From Rhodovulum sulfidophilum DSM 1374 (lineage in GTDB: Bacteria > Pseudomonadota > Alphaproteobacteria > Rhodobacterales > Rhodobacteraceae): a stretch of 64,000 nt of DNA. Location: contig NZ_CP015418.1 of assembly GCF_001633165.1 (NCBI RefSeq), forward strand, positions 124,001-188,000. The letters are read 5' to 3'. The notes beneath the pieces are model-generated. The model was not told where the DNA came from and made no database searches. It saw nothing but the letters and a program-made list of their open reading frames with translations. Both the position numbers and the translations under genes were made by a program. This document shows, piece after piece, positions 47,337-55,549 of this stretch. Numbering within the stretch: position 1 is the stretch's first letter; every line of letters begins with the position of its first letter.

Positions 47337-49085
47337 ATGACGCGCGCGTATCTCGGGGTCGAGACTTCGGCAACCGGGCGGCGCTGGGTCGGACCCTCAG
47401 AGGAAGAGATGCGCCAGGCCGAGGCTCTGGCGCAATCCACCCTGTTGCCCGCCGCCGTCGCCGCCGTGCTGGCCCGCCGGGAAGTGACGGCCGAAACGGC
47501 CGCCGGTTTCCTGGACCCGACCCTCAAGGACCTCCTGCCCGACCCGCGCGCGCTGCGCGACATGGGGCGGGCGGGCGAACGCATCCTCAAGGCGCTGACC
47601 GGGCGCCAGCGGATCGCGGTCTTTGCCGATTACGATGTCGATGGCGGCGCCTCGGCGGCGCTGCTGCTGGACTGGCTGCGGGCCATGGGCCACCGCGCCA
47701 CGCTTTATATCCCCGACCGCATCGACGAGGGCTACGGGCCCAACATCCCCGCGATGCAGGCCCTGGCCCGCGACCACGACCTGATCGTCTGCGTCGATTG
47801 CGGCACCCTCAGCCATGACGCGATCGCCGCCGCGACGGGCGCCGATGTCGTGGTGCTGGACCACCACCTGGGCGCCGAGACCCTGCCGCCCGCGCTGGCC
47901 GTGGTGAACCCCAACCGGCAGGACGAGGATGGCAGCCTCGGCCATCTCTGCGCGGCGGGCGTCGTGTTCCTGCTGCTGGTCGAGATCAACCGGCAGATGC
48001 GCGATGCCGGGATGCGCGGCCCGGACCTTCTGCAATCGCTGGATCTGGTGGCGCTGGCCACCGTGGCCGATGTGGCGCCGCTGATCGGGGTCAACCGCGC
48101 GCTGGTGCGCCAAGGGCTGAAGATCATGGCCCGGCGCCAGCGCCCCGGGCTGGTGGCGCTTTCCGACGTGGCGCGCATGGACAGCGCCCCCACCCCCTAT
48201 CATCTGGGCTTCCTGCTGGGGCCCCGGGTCAATGCCGGAGGCCGGATCGGCAAGGCCGATCTGGGCGCGCGGCTGCTGTCCACGGCCGACCCGGACGAGG
48301 CCGCCTCGCTGGCCGAACGGCTCGACCAGCTCAACACCGAACGCCGCGAGATCGAGGCCGCCGTGCGCGCCGCGGCCCTTGCCCAGGCCGAAGAGCGCGG
48401 CACTGACGGGCCGCTGGTCTGGGCCGCCGGCGAGGGCTGGCATCCGGGCGTCGTCGGCATCGTCGCGAGCCGCCTGAAGGAGGCCACCAACCGCCCCGCG
48501 GTGGTGATCGGCTTCGACGGCGACGAGGGCAAGGGCTCGGGCCGGTCTGTCTCGGGGGTCGATCTGGGCGCCGCGATCCAGCGGCTGGCCTCCGAGGGGC
48601 TGCTGCTGAAGGGCGGCGGCCACCGCATGGCTGCCGGGCTGACCGTTGCCCGCGACCGGCTGGAGCCCGCCATGGCGCGGCTGGGCGAGCTGCTGGCGCG
48701 GCAGGGCGCGGGAACGATGGGTCCGGCCGATCTGCGGCTCGACGCGCTGTTGATGCCGGGCGCGGCCACGGTCGAGCTGATCGACGAGATCGAGCGCGCG
48801 GGTCCTTTCGGTGCCGGCGCTCCTGCCCCCCGCTTCGCCTTCCCCGACTGCACCATCCTGCATGTCCGCCGGGTCGGCGACGCCCATCTCAAGCTGAGCT
48901 TCGGCGACGGTCTCGGCGCGCGCATCGATGCCATCGCCTTCGGCGCCTTCGACGGCCCGCTCGGCCCGCTGATCGAGGCCCATGGCGGCGCCCGCTTCCA
49001 CCTCGCGGGGCGGCTCGAGATCAATTCCTGGAACGGACGGCAGTCGGTCCAGCTGCGTCTGGAGGATGCCGCGCGGGCGATCTGA
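47337..49085 (+). CDS. recJ: Single-stranded-DNA-specific exonuclease RecJ
   Basis: 582 residues. DHH phosphoesterase motifs: FADYDVDGGAS (I), CVDCGT (II), VLDHHLG (III), and DHHA1-type RecJ C-terminal motif GGGHRMAAGLTV. 5'-3' exonuclease for mismatch and recombination repair. Its end is 100 bp from the tRNA gene; the element is inserted immediately beyond. Confidence 0.95.
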   Translation: MTRAYLGVETSATGRRWVGPSEEEMRQAEALAQSTLLPAAVAAVLARREVTAETAAGFLDPTLKDLLPDPRALRDMGRAGERILKALTGRQRIAVFADYDVDGGASAALLLDWLRAMGHRATLYIPDRIDEGYGPNIPAMQALARDHDLIVCVDCGTLSHDAIAAATGADVVVLDHHLGAETLPPALAVVNPNRQDEDGSLGHLCAAGVVFLLLVEINRQMRDAGMRGPDLLQSLDLVALATVADVAPLIGVNRALVRQGLKIMARRQRPGLVALSDVARMDSAPTPYHLGFLLGPRVNAGGRIGKADLGARLLSTADPDEAASLAERLDQLNTERREIEAAVRAAALAQAEERGTDGPLVWAAGEGWHPGVVGIVASRLKEATNRPAVVIGFDGDEGKGSGRSVSGVDLGAAIQRLASEGLLLKGGGHRMAAGLTVARDRLEPAMARLGELLARQGAGTMGPADLRLDALLMPGAATVELIDEIERAGPFGAGAPAPRFAFPDCTILHVRRVGDAHLKLSFGDGLGARIDAIAFGAFDGPLGPLIEAHGGARFHLAGRLEINSWNGRQSVQLRLEDAARAI

Positions 49086-49137
49086 ACCGCCTCGGGCCGC
49101 GTGGCGAAGAAACTTTGCGGGAAGACGCAAAAACCTC

Positions 49138-49166
49138 TTGCGCCGCTCCGGTGATTTGCCTAATTA
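49138..49166 (+). promoter_or_regulatory. Promoter of the tRNA-Glu gene
   Basis: TTGCGC, 17 bp, TAATTA, ending 19 bp before the tRNA 5' end; good match in position and spacing to a housekeeping promoter. Confidence 0.6.
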
Positions 49167-49185
49167 CCGCGCCACGCACCGAGCT

Positions 49186-49260
49186 GGCCCGTTCGTCTAT
49201 CGGTTAGGACGCCAGGTTTTCAACCTGGAAAGAGGGGTTCGACTCCCCTACGGGCTGCCA
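49186..49260 (+). tRNA. tRNA-Glu (TTC)
   Basis: 75 nt with a full cloverleaf: acceptor GGCCCGT / ACGGGCT, T-loop GGTTCGACTCC, anticodon loop TTTTCAA with TTC at 49219-49221, encoded CCA. The gene remains intact; the integrase gene starts only 26 bp further on, so its 3' half is the likely attachment site. Confidence 0.95.
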
Positions 49261-49286
49261 CTCGTGCGAAACAGCTCTGAAATTAT

Positions 49287-50387
49287 TTATGTTTTCGCTG
49301 TTTTTGTATCACGAATTTCAAGTGATACACTGTTCTCTATATGTTCATCACCCATGACCAGCTTTTTCAGCTGCGCCGCGCGCGTGTAACGCTCGGCCTC
49401 CTGAAGGGTCTGGTGACCACCCCATGCCATAATCGCATGCGCAGTTCCGCCCGCTTCAGCGATGGCTGTCAGTCGCGATTTTCGAAGGCCGTGTGCAGAC
49501 TTGCTGATGCCTGCGGTCCGGGCTGATTCTGCGATAAGGTTGCCAAGCCCCTTCACCGACCGGACCTTGCCGTTTGCCTCCAGGAAGGTGAACCCGCCAG
49601 ATGTGACCTGCAGGGCATCTTTCACCTGGCTCAGTTCCACAGCCCATCCACTTGCAAACGCCGGAAGCGCGCTATTCCATGGCACATGTGCGGGCTTGCC
49701 CACCTTGCTTTGCCGATAGATCAGAACGCCATCATGGTCGATGTTGCGCGGCCCAAGCGTCACCGCGTCAATCGTCCTGGCGGCCGTCCAGAACACCAGC
49801 TCAAAGGCTGCGCGGGCGGTCGTTCCAATCGGCCAACGCTCGCGGTAAAAGGCAATTTCGGCCGCGCTCCACGCGGGAAAGCCTTCTGACTTCACGATCC
49901 GCCGCTTGACCTGAATGGATGGGTCGACTTCGATTTCGCCGCGCCTCTTGGCCCCGGCCATCACGCGCCGCCACGCTTTCAGCCGCGTGTTTGCCTTTCC
50001 GTCTGACAGTTTGGCCAGATCGGCCTCAATGTGCTTCGGTCTGATCGCCTTGGTTTGCGCTTTTCCATAGGCTTCCGACATCGCATCGAATTCGCGCTTC
50101 ATCGCGCTGCGATATACTGCGGAAAGGGACTTCCAGTCCCTGCCCGCTTGTTCGGCGCGGATGGATGCGGACAGGGAGCCAATGGCCACCGGCGCGACGC
50201 GGGCAGCCTTAGCCAGAGGGTCGGCGCCTCCGGCTTCCGCAGCGGCCCACGCAGCAACGAAATCCGGATGTGTTTCCGGCAGGTCGGGAAGGCGAATTCC
50301 TGTCGCGCGATGGTATTTCACGACGCGATCACCACGTCTTTGACGCCTGACCCCCTTCAACTGGACACCCCAAACAGGCTGTCGCAT
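49287..50387 (-). CDS. int: Tyrosine integrase
   Basis: 366 residues. SAM-like N-terminal DNA-binding region, then catalytic core with R (TAARTIDAVTL), H-x-x-R (AHGLRKSR), H/W (WGGHQTLQEA) and the nucleophile Tyr (AERYTRAA). Reads toward the tRNA gene, as integrases at tRNA sites often do. Overlaps the excisionase gene upstream. Confidence 0.92.
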   Translation of the reverse strand: MRQPVWGVQLKGVRRQRRGDRVVKYHRATGIRLPDLPETHPDFVAAWAAAEAGGADPLAKAARVAPVAIGSLSASIRAEQAGRDWKSLSAVYRSAMKREFDAMSEAYGKAQTKAIRPKHIEADLAKLSDGKANTRLKAWRRVMAGAKRRGEIEVDPSIQVKRRIVKSEGFPAWSAAEIAFYRERWPIGTTARAAFELVFWTAARTIDAVTLGPRNIDHDGVLIYRQSKVGKPAHVPWNSALPAFASGWAVELSQVKDALQVTSGGFTFLEANGKVRSVKGLGNLIAESARTAGISKSAHGLRKSRLTAIAEAGGTAHAIMAWGGHQTLQEAERYTRAAQLKKLVMGDEHIENSVSLEIRDTKTAKT

Positions 50388-50590
50388 TCCGAATCTCCTG
50401 AAAGGTTCCCTTCAGTTGGGAGCCCGGAAGCAAATGCGTCAAGGTCAAGCCTGTCATATAGGCGCTTCGCGCCAAGCTGGCGACGCGGGATGTTCAGGCT
50501 GCGCAGTGTGCTGGTGCTGACCCCGAGATAGTGCGCTGCTTCAGGTGCGGGAAGCAGTCGCGGGGCGAACTGAATATCACGCGTGCGCAT
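50357..50590 (-). CDS. Excisionase-like HTH protein
   Basis: 77 residues from ATG 50590. Helix-turn-helix of the excisionase/AlpA (HTH_17) kind: LLPAPEAAHYLGVSTSTLRSL. Overlaps the integrase start by 31 bases, so int and this gene are coupled; likely directs excision. Confidence 0.75.
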   Translation of the reverse strand: MRTRDIQFAPRLLPAPEAAHYLGVSTSTLRSLNIPRRQLGAKRLYDRLDLDAFASGLPTEGNLSGDSECDSLFGVSS

Positions 50591-51134
50591 CTGGCATCCC
50601 GCCCCACGCCTCGCCATCGACCTTTCCTTCCTTCATGGCGCAATCGACCAGCTCGGCGACGGCTTCGCGGAAAGCCTTGTCGGCGGGCTCTTCGACCGGC
50701 TTCGGAAAGGCGGCTGAGGCCCAGCAGATACCGCCGCCGCATCCCAGGCTGTCAGTCACCAGCTCGCCGCAGGCGGAGCAGATCCGGGGCTCGACTGGCG
50801 GTTGCCCGGCCTCCGGATCGCCCAGCAGAAGCCGCTCCGCGCGGCGCGGATCGTTGGCCAGGCGCAGGCGCCAGCAGAGATTGACAGCGGCCATCACGCC
50901 CGCGCGGTAGCGCAGATCCTCGCCGAGCTCGGCCTCGATCCGGTCGAGCCCCCAGCGCAGCGCGCGCTCGATGTCGGGCGTCCAGCTGCCGCCCAGAAGC
51001 GAGCTGCGGACCAGGTCGCGACCGAAGAGCCGGATCATGTCCTTGCAGTCATCGCGAATGATCAGCCGGGCCTCGGCCGGGGTCACCTCGGCATTGAACC
51101 GGCCGAAGCTGCGGGTGAAGGTCTCGGCCATCAT
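50577..51134 (-). CDS. Phage protein with C-terminal zinc-ribbon-like Cys motif
   Basis: 185 residues. A helical N-terminal part (SLLGGSWTPDIERALRWGLDRIEAELG) then CSACGELVTDSLGCGGGICW. Function unknown. AAGGAGG upstream of tandem ATG codons (51134 and 51131). Overlaps the excisionase-like gene downstream by 14 bases. Confidence 0.6.
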   Translation of the reverse strand: MMAETFTRSFGRFNAEVTPAEARLIIRDDCKDMIRLFGRDLVRSSLLGGSWTPDIERALRWGLDRIEAELGEDLRYRAGVMAAVNLCWRLRLANDPRRAERLLLGDPEAGQPPVEPRICSACGELVTDSLGCGGGICWASAAFPKPVEEPADKAFREAVAELVDCAMKEGKVDGEAWGGMPDAHA

Positions 51135-51841
51135 GCGGCCTCCTTTCTTGCGTTTTCGCCCCATTGGTCCGCCGCAGCAGCGGCGAGGCCTTCGAAGGTG
51201 CGGGATCTGATCTTCCAGCGGTCGGGTCCGAGCGGGGCCCGGTGGACCGCGCTCCAGCGCTTGTGCGCCTCGGTGCCGGGCGCGGGCGGGGTCAGGCGGT
51301 TGGTAGCGTTCAGCGGCGCGAGGCCGCGCAGATAGAGCCCGGTCGCCTTGAAAACCGGCTCGCCGAACCACCAGGGCTGCACGATCTGCGGCTTCGGCAG
51401 ATCGGCCGGCAGCCGCGCGCGCCCGTGCCGGTGCATCACCGGGTTCTCGACCGCGACGCGCGGGATCGGGGCGCGCCAGCAGGCCGAGAACAGCGCGGCG
51501 CCCTCGTCGAGCAGCCGCCACATGATCGCGCGGCGGGTGTCCTCGGGCAGATCCGGCCAGGCGGAGCGTTCGTCCGGGCGCGCCTCGGCCGGGGCGTTGG
51601 TCGGCGGCACATGCAGCCAGCGCACGCCCGAATTGCAGAGCCGGGTGCAGGGCGGATGCATCACCGCGAGCAGATCCCAGCCGAGGTGAAGCACCTCGCG
51701 GATATCGCAGATCATGTGCCGGTTGGTGGCATCCTCGGCCGGAAGCAGGTCGCAGGACCAGACATCATGGCCACGCGCGGCGAAGGCCCGGCGCATCACG
51801 CCCGAGGTTTCGCAGCCGATCAGGATCCGGAGGGGATGCAT
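51131..51841 (-). CDS. DNA cytosine methyltransferase-like phage protein
   Basis: 236 residues. N-terminal Rossmann-like segment (ILIGCETSGVMRRAF, HDVWSCDLLPA) and a PPC motif (MHPPCTRLCNSGV) as in phage C5-cytosine methyltransferase-like proteins often annotated in prophages. The full set of C5-MTase motifs (ENV, target domain) is reduced to VAVENPVMH. It may methylate phage DNA or be a degenerate relative. Overlaps neighbours on both sides. Confidence 0.65.
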   Translation of the reverse strand: MHPLRILIGCETSGVMRRAFAARGHDVWSCDLLPAEDATNRHMICDIREVLHLGWDLLAVMHPPCTRLCNSGVRWLHVPPTNAPAEARPDERSAWPDLPEDTRRAIMWRLLDEGAALFSACWRAPIPRVAVENPVMHRHGRARLPADLPKPQIVQPWWFGEPVFKATGLYLRGLAPLNATNRLTPPAPGTEAHKRWSAVHRAPLGPDRWKIRSRTFEGLAAAAADQWGENARKEAA

Positions 51842-52101
51842 CAGTCGAAGGGACAGAGGCGGATGGCCGCCTCCATCCAGTTTTGCGCGGCCTCGGCCTC
51901 GTCGCGGCCGGTGGCGACCAGTCCGAACAGCTGGATCTCGTAGAACGCCACCCGGCCCGGCAGCGCCGGGATCTCGATCCCGTGACGGCGGAGCGCACCG
52001 CGGATCGCGGCGAGGCGGACCTCGGGCGATGCGCCACGCCATTCGACAACGAACTCGGCCAGTGCGTCGGGCGGCGGGGCGATGGCGTCCATGATGCTCA
52101 T
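51841..52101 (-). CDS. Small phage protein, unknown
   Basis: 86 residues; no motif recognised (LAAIRGALRRHGIEIPALPG). One-base overlap with the preceding gene's stop and start, forming a tight cluster with its neighbours. Confidence 0.5.
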   Translation of the reverse strand: MSIMDAIAPPPDALAEFVVEWRGASPEVRLAAIRGALRRHGIEIPALPGRVAFYEIQLFGLVATGRDEAEAAQNWMEAAIRLCPFD

Positions 52102-52325
52102 GCGTCACCCCCTGCCCGGGCCTGCGCGGCCAGGGCGCCGAGGGTGACGGCACGGCCCTGCAGCCGCTCGGCCCGGGCGAAGGCGGCGCGGGCCAGCAGC
52201 GGCTTGCCGTCCCGCGCGCTCGATTTCGCGGCGACGCGGGCGGTATTGGCTTGCGCGCGGGCGGCGGCAGCCTCGGCCGCGAGCCGGTCGGCGATCTGCG
52301 GGGCGATGGTGAGGATCGCGGCCAT
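52098..52325 (-). CDS. Small Ala-rich helical phage protein
   Basis: 75 residues, almost entirely predicted helix (ADRLAAEAAAARAQANTARVAAKS). Unknown function; overlaps the next gene by four bases. Confidence 0.45.
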   Translation of the reverse strand: MAAILTIAPQIADRLAAEAAAARAQANTARVAAKSSARDGKPLLARAAFARAERLQGRAVTLGALAAQARAGGDA

Positions 52326-52477
52326 CAGAGGCTGGCCTTCGCGATCCGGGCCAGCATGAGCCCGCCCCCGGCCGAGCCGATGAAGGCAAGGCCGATGAAC
52401 AGGCCGAGCAGCGCATCGCGCCAGGTGCCGAAGCCGTAAGTTGCAGGAAGGTCTGGGATTTTGGGGATGCGGGGCAT
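52325..52477 (-). CDS. 50-residue single-pass membrane protein
   Basis: GGAGGA precedes ATG 52477. One hydrophobic segment (ALLGLFIGLAFIGSAGGGLML). Possibly a holin-like or regulatory phage peptide; unknown. Confidence 0.55.
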   Translation of the reverse strand: MPRIPKIPDLPATYGFGTWRDALLGLFIGLAFIGSAGGGLMLARIAKASL

Positions 52478-52534
52478 GGTGTCCTCCGGGTCTGGGCATG
52501 GGATGCCCGCCCGCGCGGGGCGGGGCACCGATGC

Positions 52535-52807
52535 TCAGGCGTCGGAGCTTTCGCCGCCCTCGCCTTCGCCGGAGCCATCTCCCTCACCGGTCGCGGCGGG
52601 GTCGCGGTCATTGCCGGTGGGGGCGGTGTAATAGACGCAGCCCGGCGCGTTGCTGCGCTGGAAGGCGTTGGTGCCCTGGATCGGGGCGAAGCAATCCGGG
52701 GCGGAGGCAGGCGACACGGCGGTCGCCTGGTCTTCCGTGGTGCCGGTCGCGGCAAGCACGGGCGCGGCCAGCAGGGCCAGTGCGCTGGCGGTTAGGATGG
52801 TCTTCAT
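52535..52807 (-). CDS. Secreted phage protein with acidic Gly/Ser tail
   Basis: 90 residues: signal peptide (MKTILTASALALLAAPVLA), two Cys (DCFAP, GCVYY) that could form a disulfide, and an acidic GEGDGSGEGEGG tail. Two repressor-type operators lie directly upstream (52844-52891), so it appears controlled by the element's repressor. A candidate lysogenic conversion or surface-exclusion factor; inference. Confidence 0.6.
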   Translation of the reverse strand: MKTILTASALALLAAPVLAATGTTEDQATAVSPASAPDCFAPIQGTNAFQRSNAPGCVYYTAPTGNDRDPAATGEGDGSGEGEGGESSDA

Positions 52808-52843
52808 GGTGATCCCCTTTGCTTGGTGTGCGACGGGATCATT

Positions 52844-52891
52844 GTGGGAATTTATGCCCACGTCAAGAACATTGTGGGAGTAAATTCCCAC
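52844..52891. promoter_or_regulatory. Two repressor operators O1, O2
   Basis: GTGGGAATTTATGCCCAC (52844-52861) and GTGGGAGTAAATTCCCAC (52874-52891): same 18-bp GGGA...TCCC palindrome type as at the 54.2 kb control region. Probably repressed by the S24 repressor at 53533-54174. Confidence 0.75.
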
Positions 52892-52984
52892 CCCACACGT
52901 GCCGCTCTTGTCCTTAGTATCGCCCCCTGATCTGTGAGACCCTAAAACAACCGCACAAAAAGGTGGGTGAGGCGGAGATTTTTT

Positions 52985-53024
52985 GTTACTACGTTATTGC
53001 ACAATCGCGATTTTATGTAGTAAC
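52985..53024. promoter_or_regulatory. Inverted repeat before brnTA
   Basis: GTTACTAC (52985-52992) and GTAGTAAC (53017-53024), with ACGTTA next to each copy. Located where BrnA, the DNA-binding antitoxin, would autoregulate. Confidence 0.6.
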
Positions 53025-53032
53025 GTTAATTC

Positions 53033-53305
53033 ATGCGTATCGAGTTCGACCAGTCCAAGCGCGACAGCACCCTGGAAGCCCGAGGCCTCGATATGGCCGA
53101 TGCTGCGGAAGTGTTCGACGGGCCGCACATGACGGTCGAGGACGACCGCATCGCCTACGGCGAGGCCCGGTTCATCACCATCGGGTTCATGTCGGGCCGA
53201 ATGGTCGTGTTGGTCTGGACCGAACGCGGCAGAGCGCGCCGCATCATCAGCATGAGGAAAGCCAATGGCAGAGAGCAAAAAGCATACGGCCCCCGATTTG
53301 AGTGA
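53033..53305 (+). CDS. brnT: BrnT family toxin (RelE-like RNase)
   Basis: 90 residues. BrnT pattern: IEFDQSKRDSTLEARGLDM, RFITIGFMSGRMVVLVW, RRIISMRKANGREQ. Ribonuclease toxin normally neutralised by BrnA. The antitoxin start lies within its 3' end (41-base overlap), so translation is coupled. Confidence 0.88.
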   Translation: MRIEFDQSKRDSTLEARGLDMADAAEVFDGPHMTVEDDRIAYGEARFITIGFMSGRMVVLVWTERGRARRIISMRKANGREQKAYGPRFE

Positions 53306-53507
53306 CGACGCTCCCGATCTGTCCGCTCCGGAATGGCAGCAGAAGTTCGCTGCTGCCAAGGTCCGGCGGGGGCGCCCGAAGGCCGAAAAGACGAAGATCA
53401 GCACCACGATCCGCCTGAGCCCCGAGGTCATCGAGTATTTCAAGGCGGGTGGGCCGGGCTGGCAGAGCCGAATTGATGAGGCTTTGAGGAAGGCGGCGGG
53501 CCTCTAG
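53265..53507 (+). CDS. brnA: BrnA family antitoxin
   Basis: 80 residues, with ribbon-helix-helix-like C-terminus (KISTTIRLSPEVIEYFKAGG). Neutralises BrnT and represses the operon. Overlaps the toxin gene, toxin-first order, as in other brnTA modules. Confidence 0.86.
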   Translation: MAESKKHTAPDLSDDAPDLSAPEWQQKFAAAKVRRGRPKAEKTKISTTIRLSPEVIEYFKAGGPGWQSRIDEALRKAAGL

Positions 53508-53532
53508 AGGCCTTATTTCGTTGCCCCCAGGA

Positions 53533-54174
53533 TCAGACCCGTCGCGCCAGCTCTGCAGGCCAGTGCAGCTTGATGGGGGCGGCCCATTTGAGCTTGACGC
53601 CGTACATCGGCGGCGTTTGATCGTTGAAGCTGTGCAGATCGAAAAGCCCGGGCTCCCGCCCCTGGCGGATCAGCTTGACCCAGCCGAAGCCATCTTCGCA
53701 CTCGCAAACACATCGCTTGCCGATGGCTTCGCTCGGGACGCCCTCGGCTGACCAGCGAGTATAGAACAGCAGGTCCCCGGCCGAATAGACCGGCTCCATG
53801 CTGTCGCCCTCGATCTCGACTGCAACGATGTTGTGCGGGGAGAGGCCGGGCGGGCACTCGACCTGCGGTCCATCGCCCTTTTCGTAGACATCGAAGACCG
53901 GCACACGAGCCCCGGCGCCCACCTTGCCAGCGATGGCGATGGTGGGTGCGTCCGCCGTTCTGGGGGCTCCATTCTCGATCTCTTCCACAGACATTCCGAG
54001 CGCATTCGCGATCTTCGCAGTGGTTGTTCGCCGTGGCGATTGGATTGCCCCTTCGAACATTCTGCGGATCGTCGACTTATCGAGGCCAGCCTTCGCGCTT
54101 ATGGTTGCGGGCCGCAGCTGCGGGTCAGCCTCGAAGACCTTCCTGAGCCCTGCAATGAATGGATCCTCTGTCAT
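53533..54174 (-). CDS. Prophage repressor, HTH plus S24 (LexA-like) domain, copy A
   Basis: 213 residues. N-terminal XRE-type HTH (ATISAKAGLDKSTIRRMFEG) and C-terminal S24 serine peptidase-like domain with GDSMEPVYSAGDLLFY (nucleophile Ser) and IGKRCVCE (Lys). Maintains lysogeny and probably self-cleaves on DNA damage. Start ATG 54174 overlaps operator O3. Its C-terminal domain is nearly identical to copy B at 63404. Confidence 0.9.
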   Translation of the reverse strand: MTEDPFIAGLRKVFEADPQLRPATISAKAGLDKSTIRRMFEGAIQSPRRTTTAKIANALGMSVEEIENGAPRTADAPTIAIAGKVGAGARVPVFDVYEKGDGPQVECPPGLSPHNIVAVEIEGDSMEPVYSAGDLLFYTRWSAEGVPSEAIGKRCVCECEDGFGWVKLIRQGREPGLFDLHSFNDQTPPMYGVKLKWAAPIKLHWPAELARRV

Positions 54175-54250
54175 GGGGATATATTCCCATGTGCGGGCCG
54201 CATTCGCGATGGGCAAAAATTCCCTTGCCAACGTAGGTATAAATACCCAT
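54173..54250. promoter_or_regulatory. Repressor-cro operators O3-O5
   Basis: ATGGGGATATATTCCCAT (54173-54190), ATGGGCAAAAATTCCCTT (54209-54226), GTAGGTATAAATACCCAT (54233-54250). Three related 18-bp sites between the repressor and the cro-like gene; the first covers the repressor start codon. A TATAAAT inside O5 may serve as a -10 element. Confidence 0.8.
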
Positions 54251-54261
54251 CATGCGATGCC

Positions 54262-54477
54262 ATGGAACAGCTCATCGCAGAAATTGAAGCCTACGCGGCT
54301 GCTTGGTCGAAATCCCCGCAGAAGGTCCTGCGCGACGCCATAGGCGCGAGCTGGGGGCAGTGGGAGGCATGGAAGTCCGGCCAGGCCAGCCCGACGATGC
54401 GCGTCGCCGACAAGCTGCGCGATCACATGCGGACCAATCCCGCCCCCGCGATCCCCGAGGACGCCGCCCGATGCTGA
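54262..54477 (+). CDS. Cro-like small DNA-binding protein
   Basis: 71 residues, HTH-like (AIGASWGQWEAWKSGQASP, RVADKLRDHMRTN). Divergent from the repressor and first gene of the rightward operon; Cro role inferred from context. Weak ribosome binding site. Confidence 0.7.
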   Translation: MEQLIAEIEAYAAAWSKSPQKVLRDAIGASWGQWEAWKSGQASPTMRVADKLRDHMRTNPAPAIPEDAARC

Positions 54478-54824
54478 CGACGTCCACCCCTCCGATTTCA
54501 AACCCAAACCCTTTCGCACGGATCAACCATACGGGGGCCGTCATGCAAAAGTCCTTCCAGAAGTTCCGCGACCCGCAGGAGCGGGAGCGGAAATGGTTCG
54601 CCTCGCTGCTTTGGCGGTCATTCCCCGAAGCGACCAGCGAGGCCCAGCTGGCGGATCTTGTGGCCGAGGCGCTGAACACGGCGCATCGGCCTGTGAACCC
54701 GCGCACGGTGCGGAACTGGCTGCGTTCCGAGAACGCGCCGGGGCTGCATTACGTCGTGGCGGTGCTGGCGCTCGCGGGCGCCGAGACAGTCTTCGAACTC
54801 TTCGACCCGGAGCAAACGGCATGA
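54471..54824 (+). CDS. Phage protein with HTH-like region
   Basis: 117 residues from ATG 54471 (an internal ATG at 54543, MQKSFQKF, is possible). The C-terminal part (SRT-like: NPRTVRNWLRSENAPGLHYV) reads as a DNA-binding helix-turn-helix. Overlaps the cro-like stop. Confidence 0.6.
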   Translation: MLTTSTPPISNPNPFARINHTGAVMQKSFQKFRDPQERERKWFASLLWRSFPEATSEAQLADLVAEALNTAHRPVNPRTVRNWLRSENAPGLHYVVAVLALAGAETVFELFDPEQTA

Positions 54825-54961
54825 CACTGGCAACTCGGATCTACTGGCGTATCGCCGGACGCTTCAACCAGGTGCGCGCGGGCAGAGCCCGCGCCGCCGC
54901 CCGCGTCTTCGAGGCGCGGGCCGAAAAGTTTTTGGCACGTTTCAAGGGGGGCCGGGCATGA
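54821..54961 (+). CDS. 46-residue basic phage protein
   Basis: Short, Arg/Ala-rich (IYWRIAGRFNQVRAGRARAA). ATGA overlap with the preceding stop and with the next start; unknown function. Confidence 0.45.
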   Translation: MTLATRIYWRIAGRFNQVRAGRARAAARVFEARAEKFLARFKGGRA

Positions 54962-55236
54962 CTGTCCGGGCCGAGGTCGCGGCCGAGTTCCAGGCGACAG
55001 CGCTTGCCATGCAGTCCCGGCAGCGCCCGGTGTCGATCCGGGACCGCCTGCGCCTCGCGCTGGCAGGGCTCGGCTCGGGCGACGAGGAATTGCGCGCGGC
55101 CATCGCACGCTTTCTGGCCGATCACGATACGGCCCCCGCCGCCGCCGGAGCCGCCCTGCAGGAGACGATCCTGCGGCGCTGCACGGCCGCCCCTACCCGC
55201 CACGCCTGGCAGGACAGGGCCGATCTCGATGGCTGA
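54958..55236 (+). CDS. Small phage protein, unknown
   Basis: 92 residues; helical (IRDRLRLALAGLGSGDEELRAAI as two halves). Overlaps its neighbours, part of the replication operon. Confidence 0.45.
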   Translation: MTVRAEVAAEFQATALAMQSRQRPVSIRDRLRLALAGLGSGDEELRAAIARFLADHDTAPAAAGAALQETILRRCTAAPTRHAWQDRADLDG

Positions 55237-55549
55237 GGCCCCGCTCACCCGCGCCGATCAGGTGCTGATCGCGGCCGCCGCCGCGCTGGCGGTGCCGCCG
55301 GTGATGGATCGCGACCTGACCGCGCGGCGGATGGCGATGGCGCTCGACGTCATCCCGCATGTCGCTCCGGACGGCCCGACTTGCGGGCTCGCCTTCGAGA
55401 TCGAGGCGATGGATCGCGCGCGGCGGGCCGGGGATGGCCCGACCTTTTCCGACTGCCACTGGCGGCTGCGCAGCGCCGTCGCCCGCTTCTTCGAGACCCG
55501 CGCGGCCCATGCCCATGAGCGCTGGCGCCGGGAAACCGGCAAGGCGTGA
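55229..55549 (+). CDS. Small phage protein, unknown
   Basis: 106 residues with the segment AFEIEAMDRARRAGDGPTF and a basic C-terminus. Eight-base overlap with the previous gene; next gene starts at its stop. Confidence 0.45.
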   Translation: MAEAPLTRADQVLIAAAAALAVPPVMDRDLTARRMAMALDVIPHVAPDGPTCGLAFEIEAMDRARRAGDGPTFSDCHWRLRSAVARFFETRAAHAHERWRRETGKA

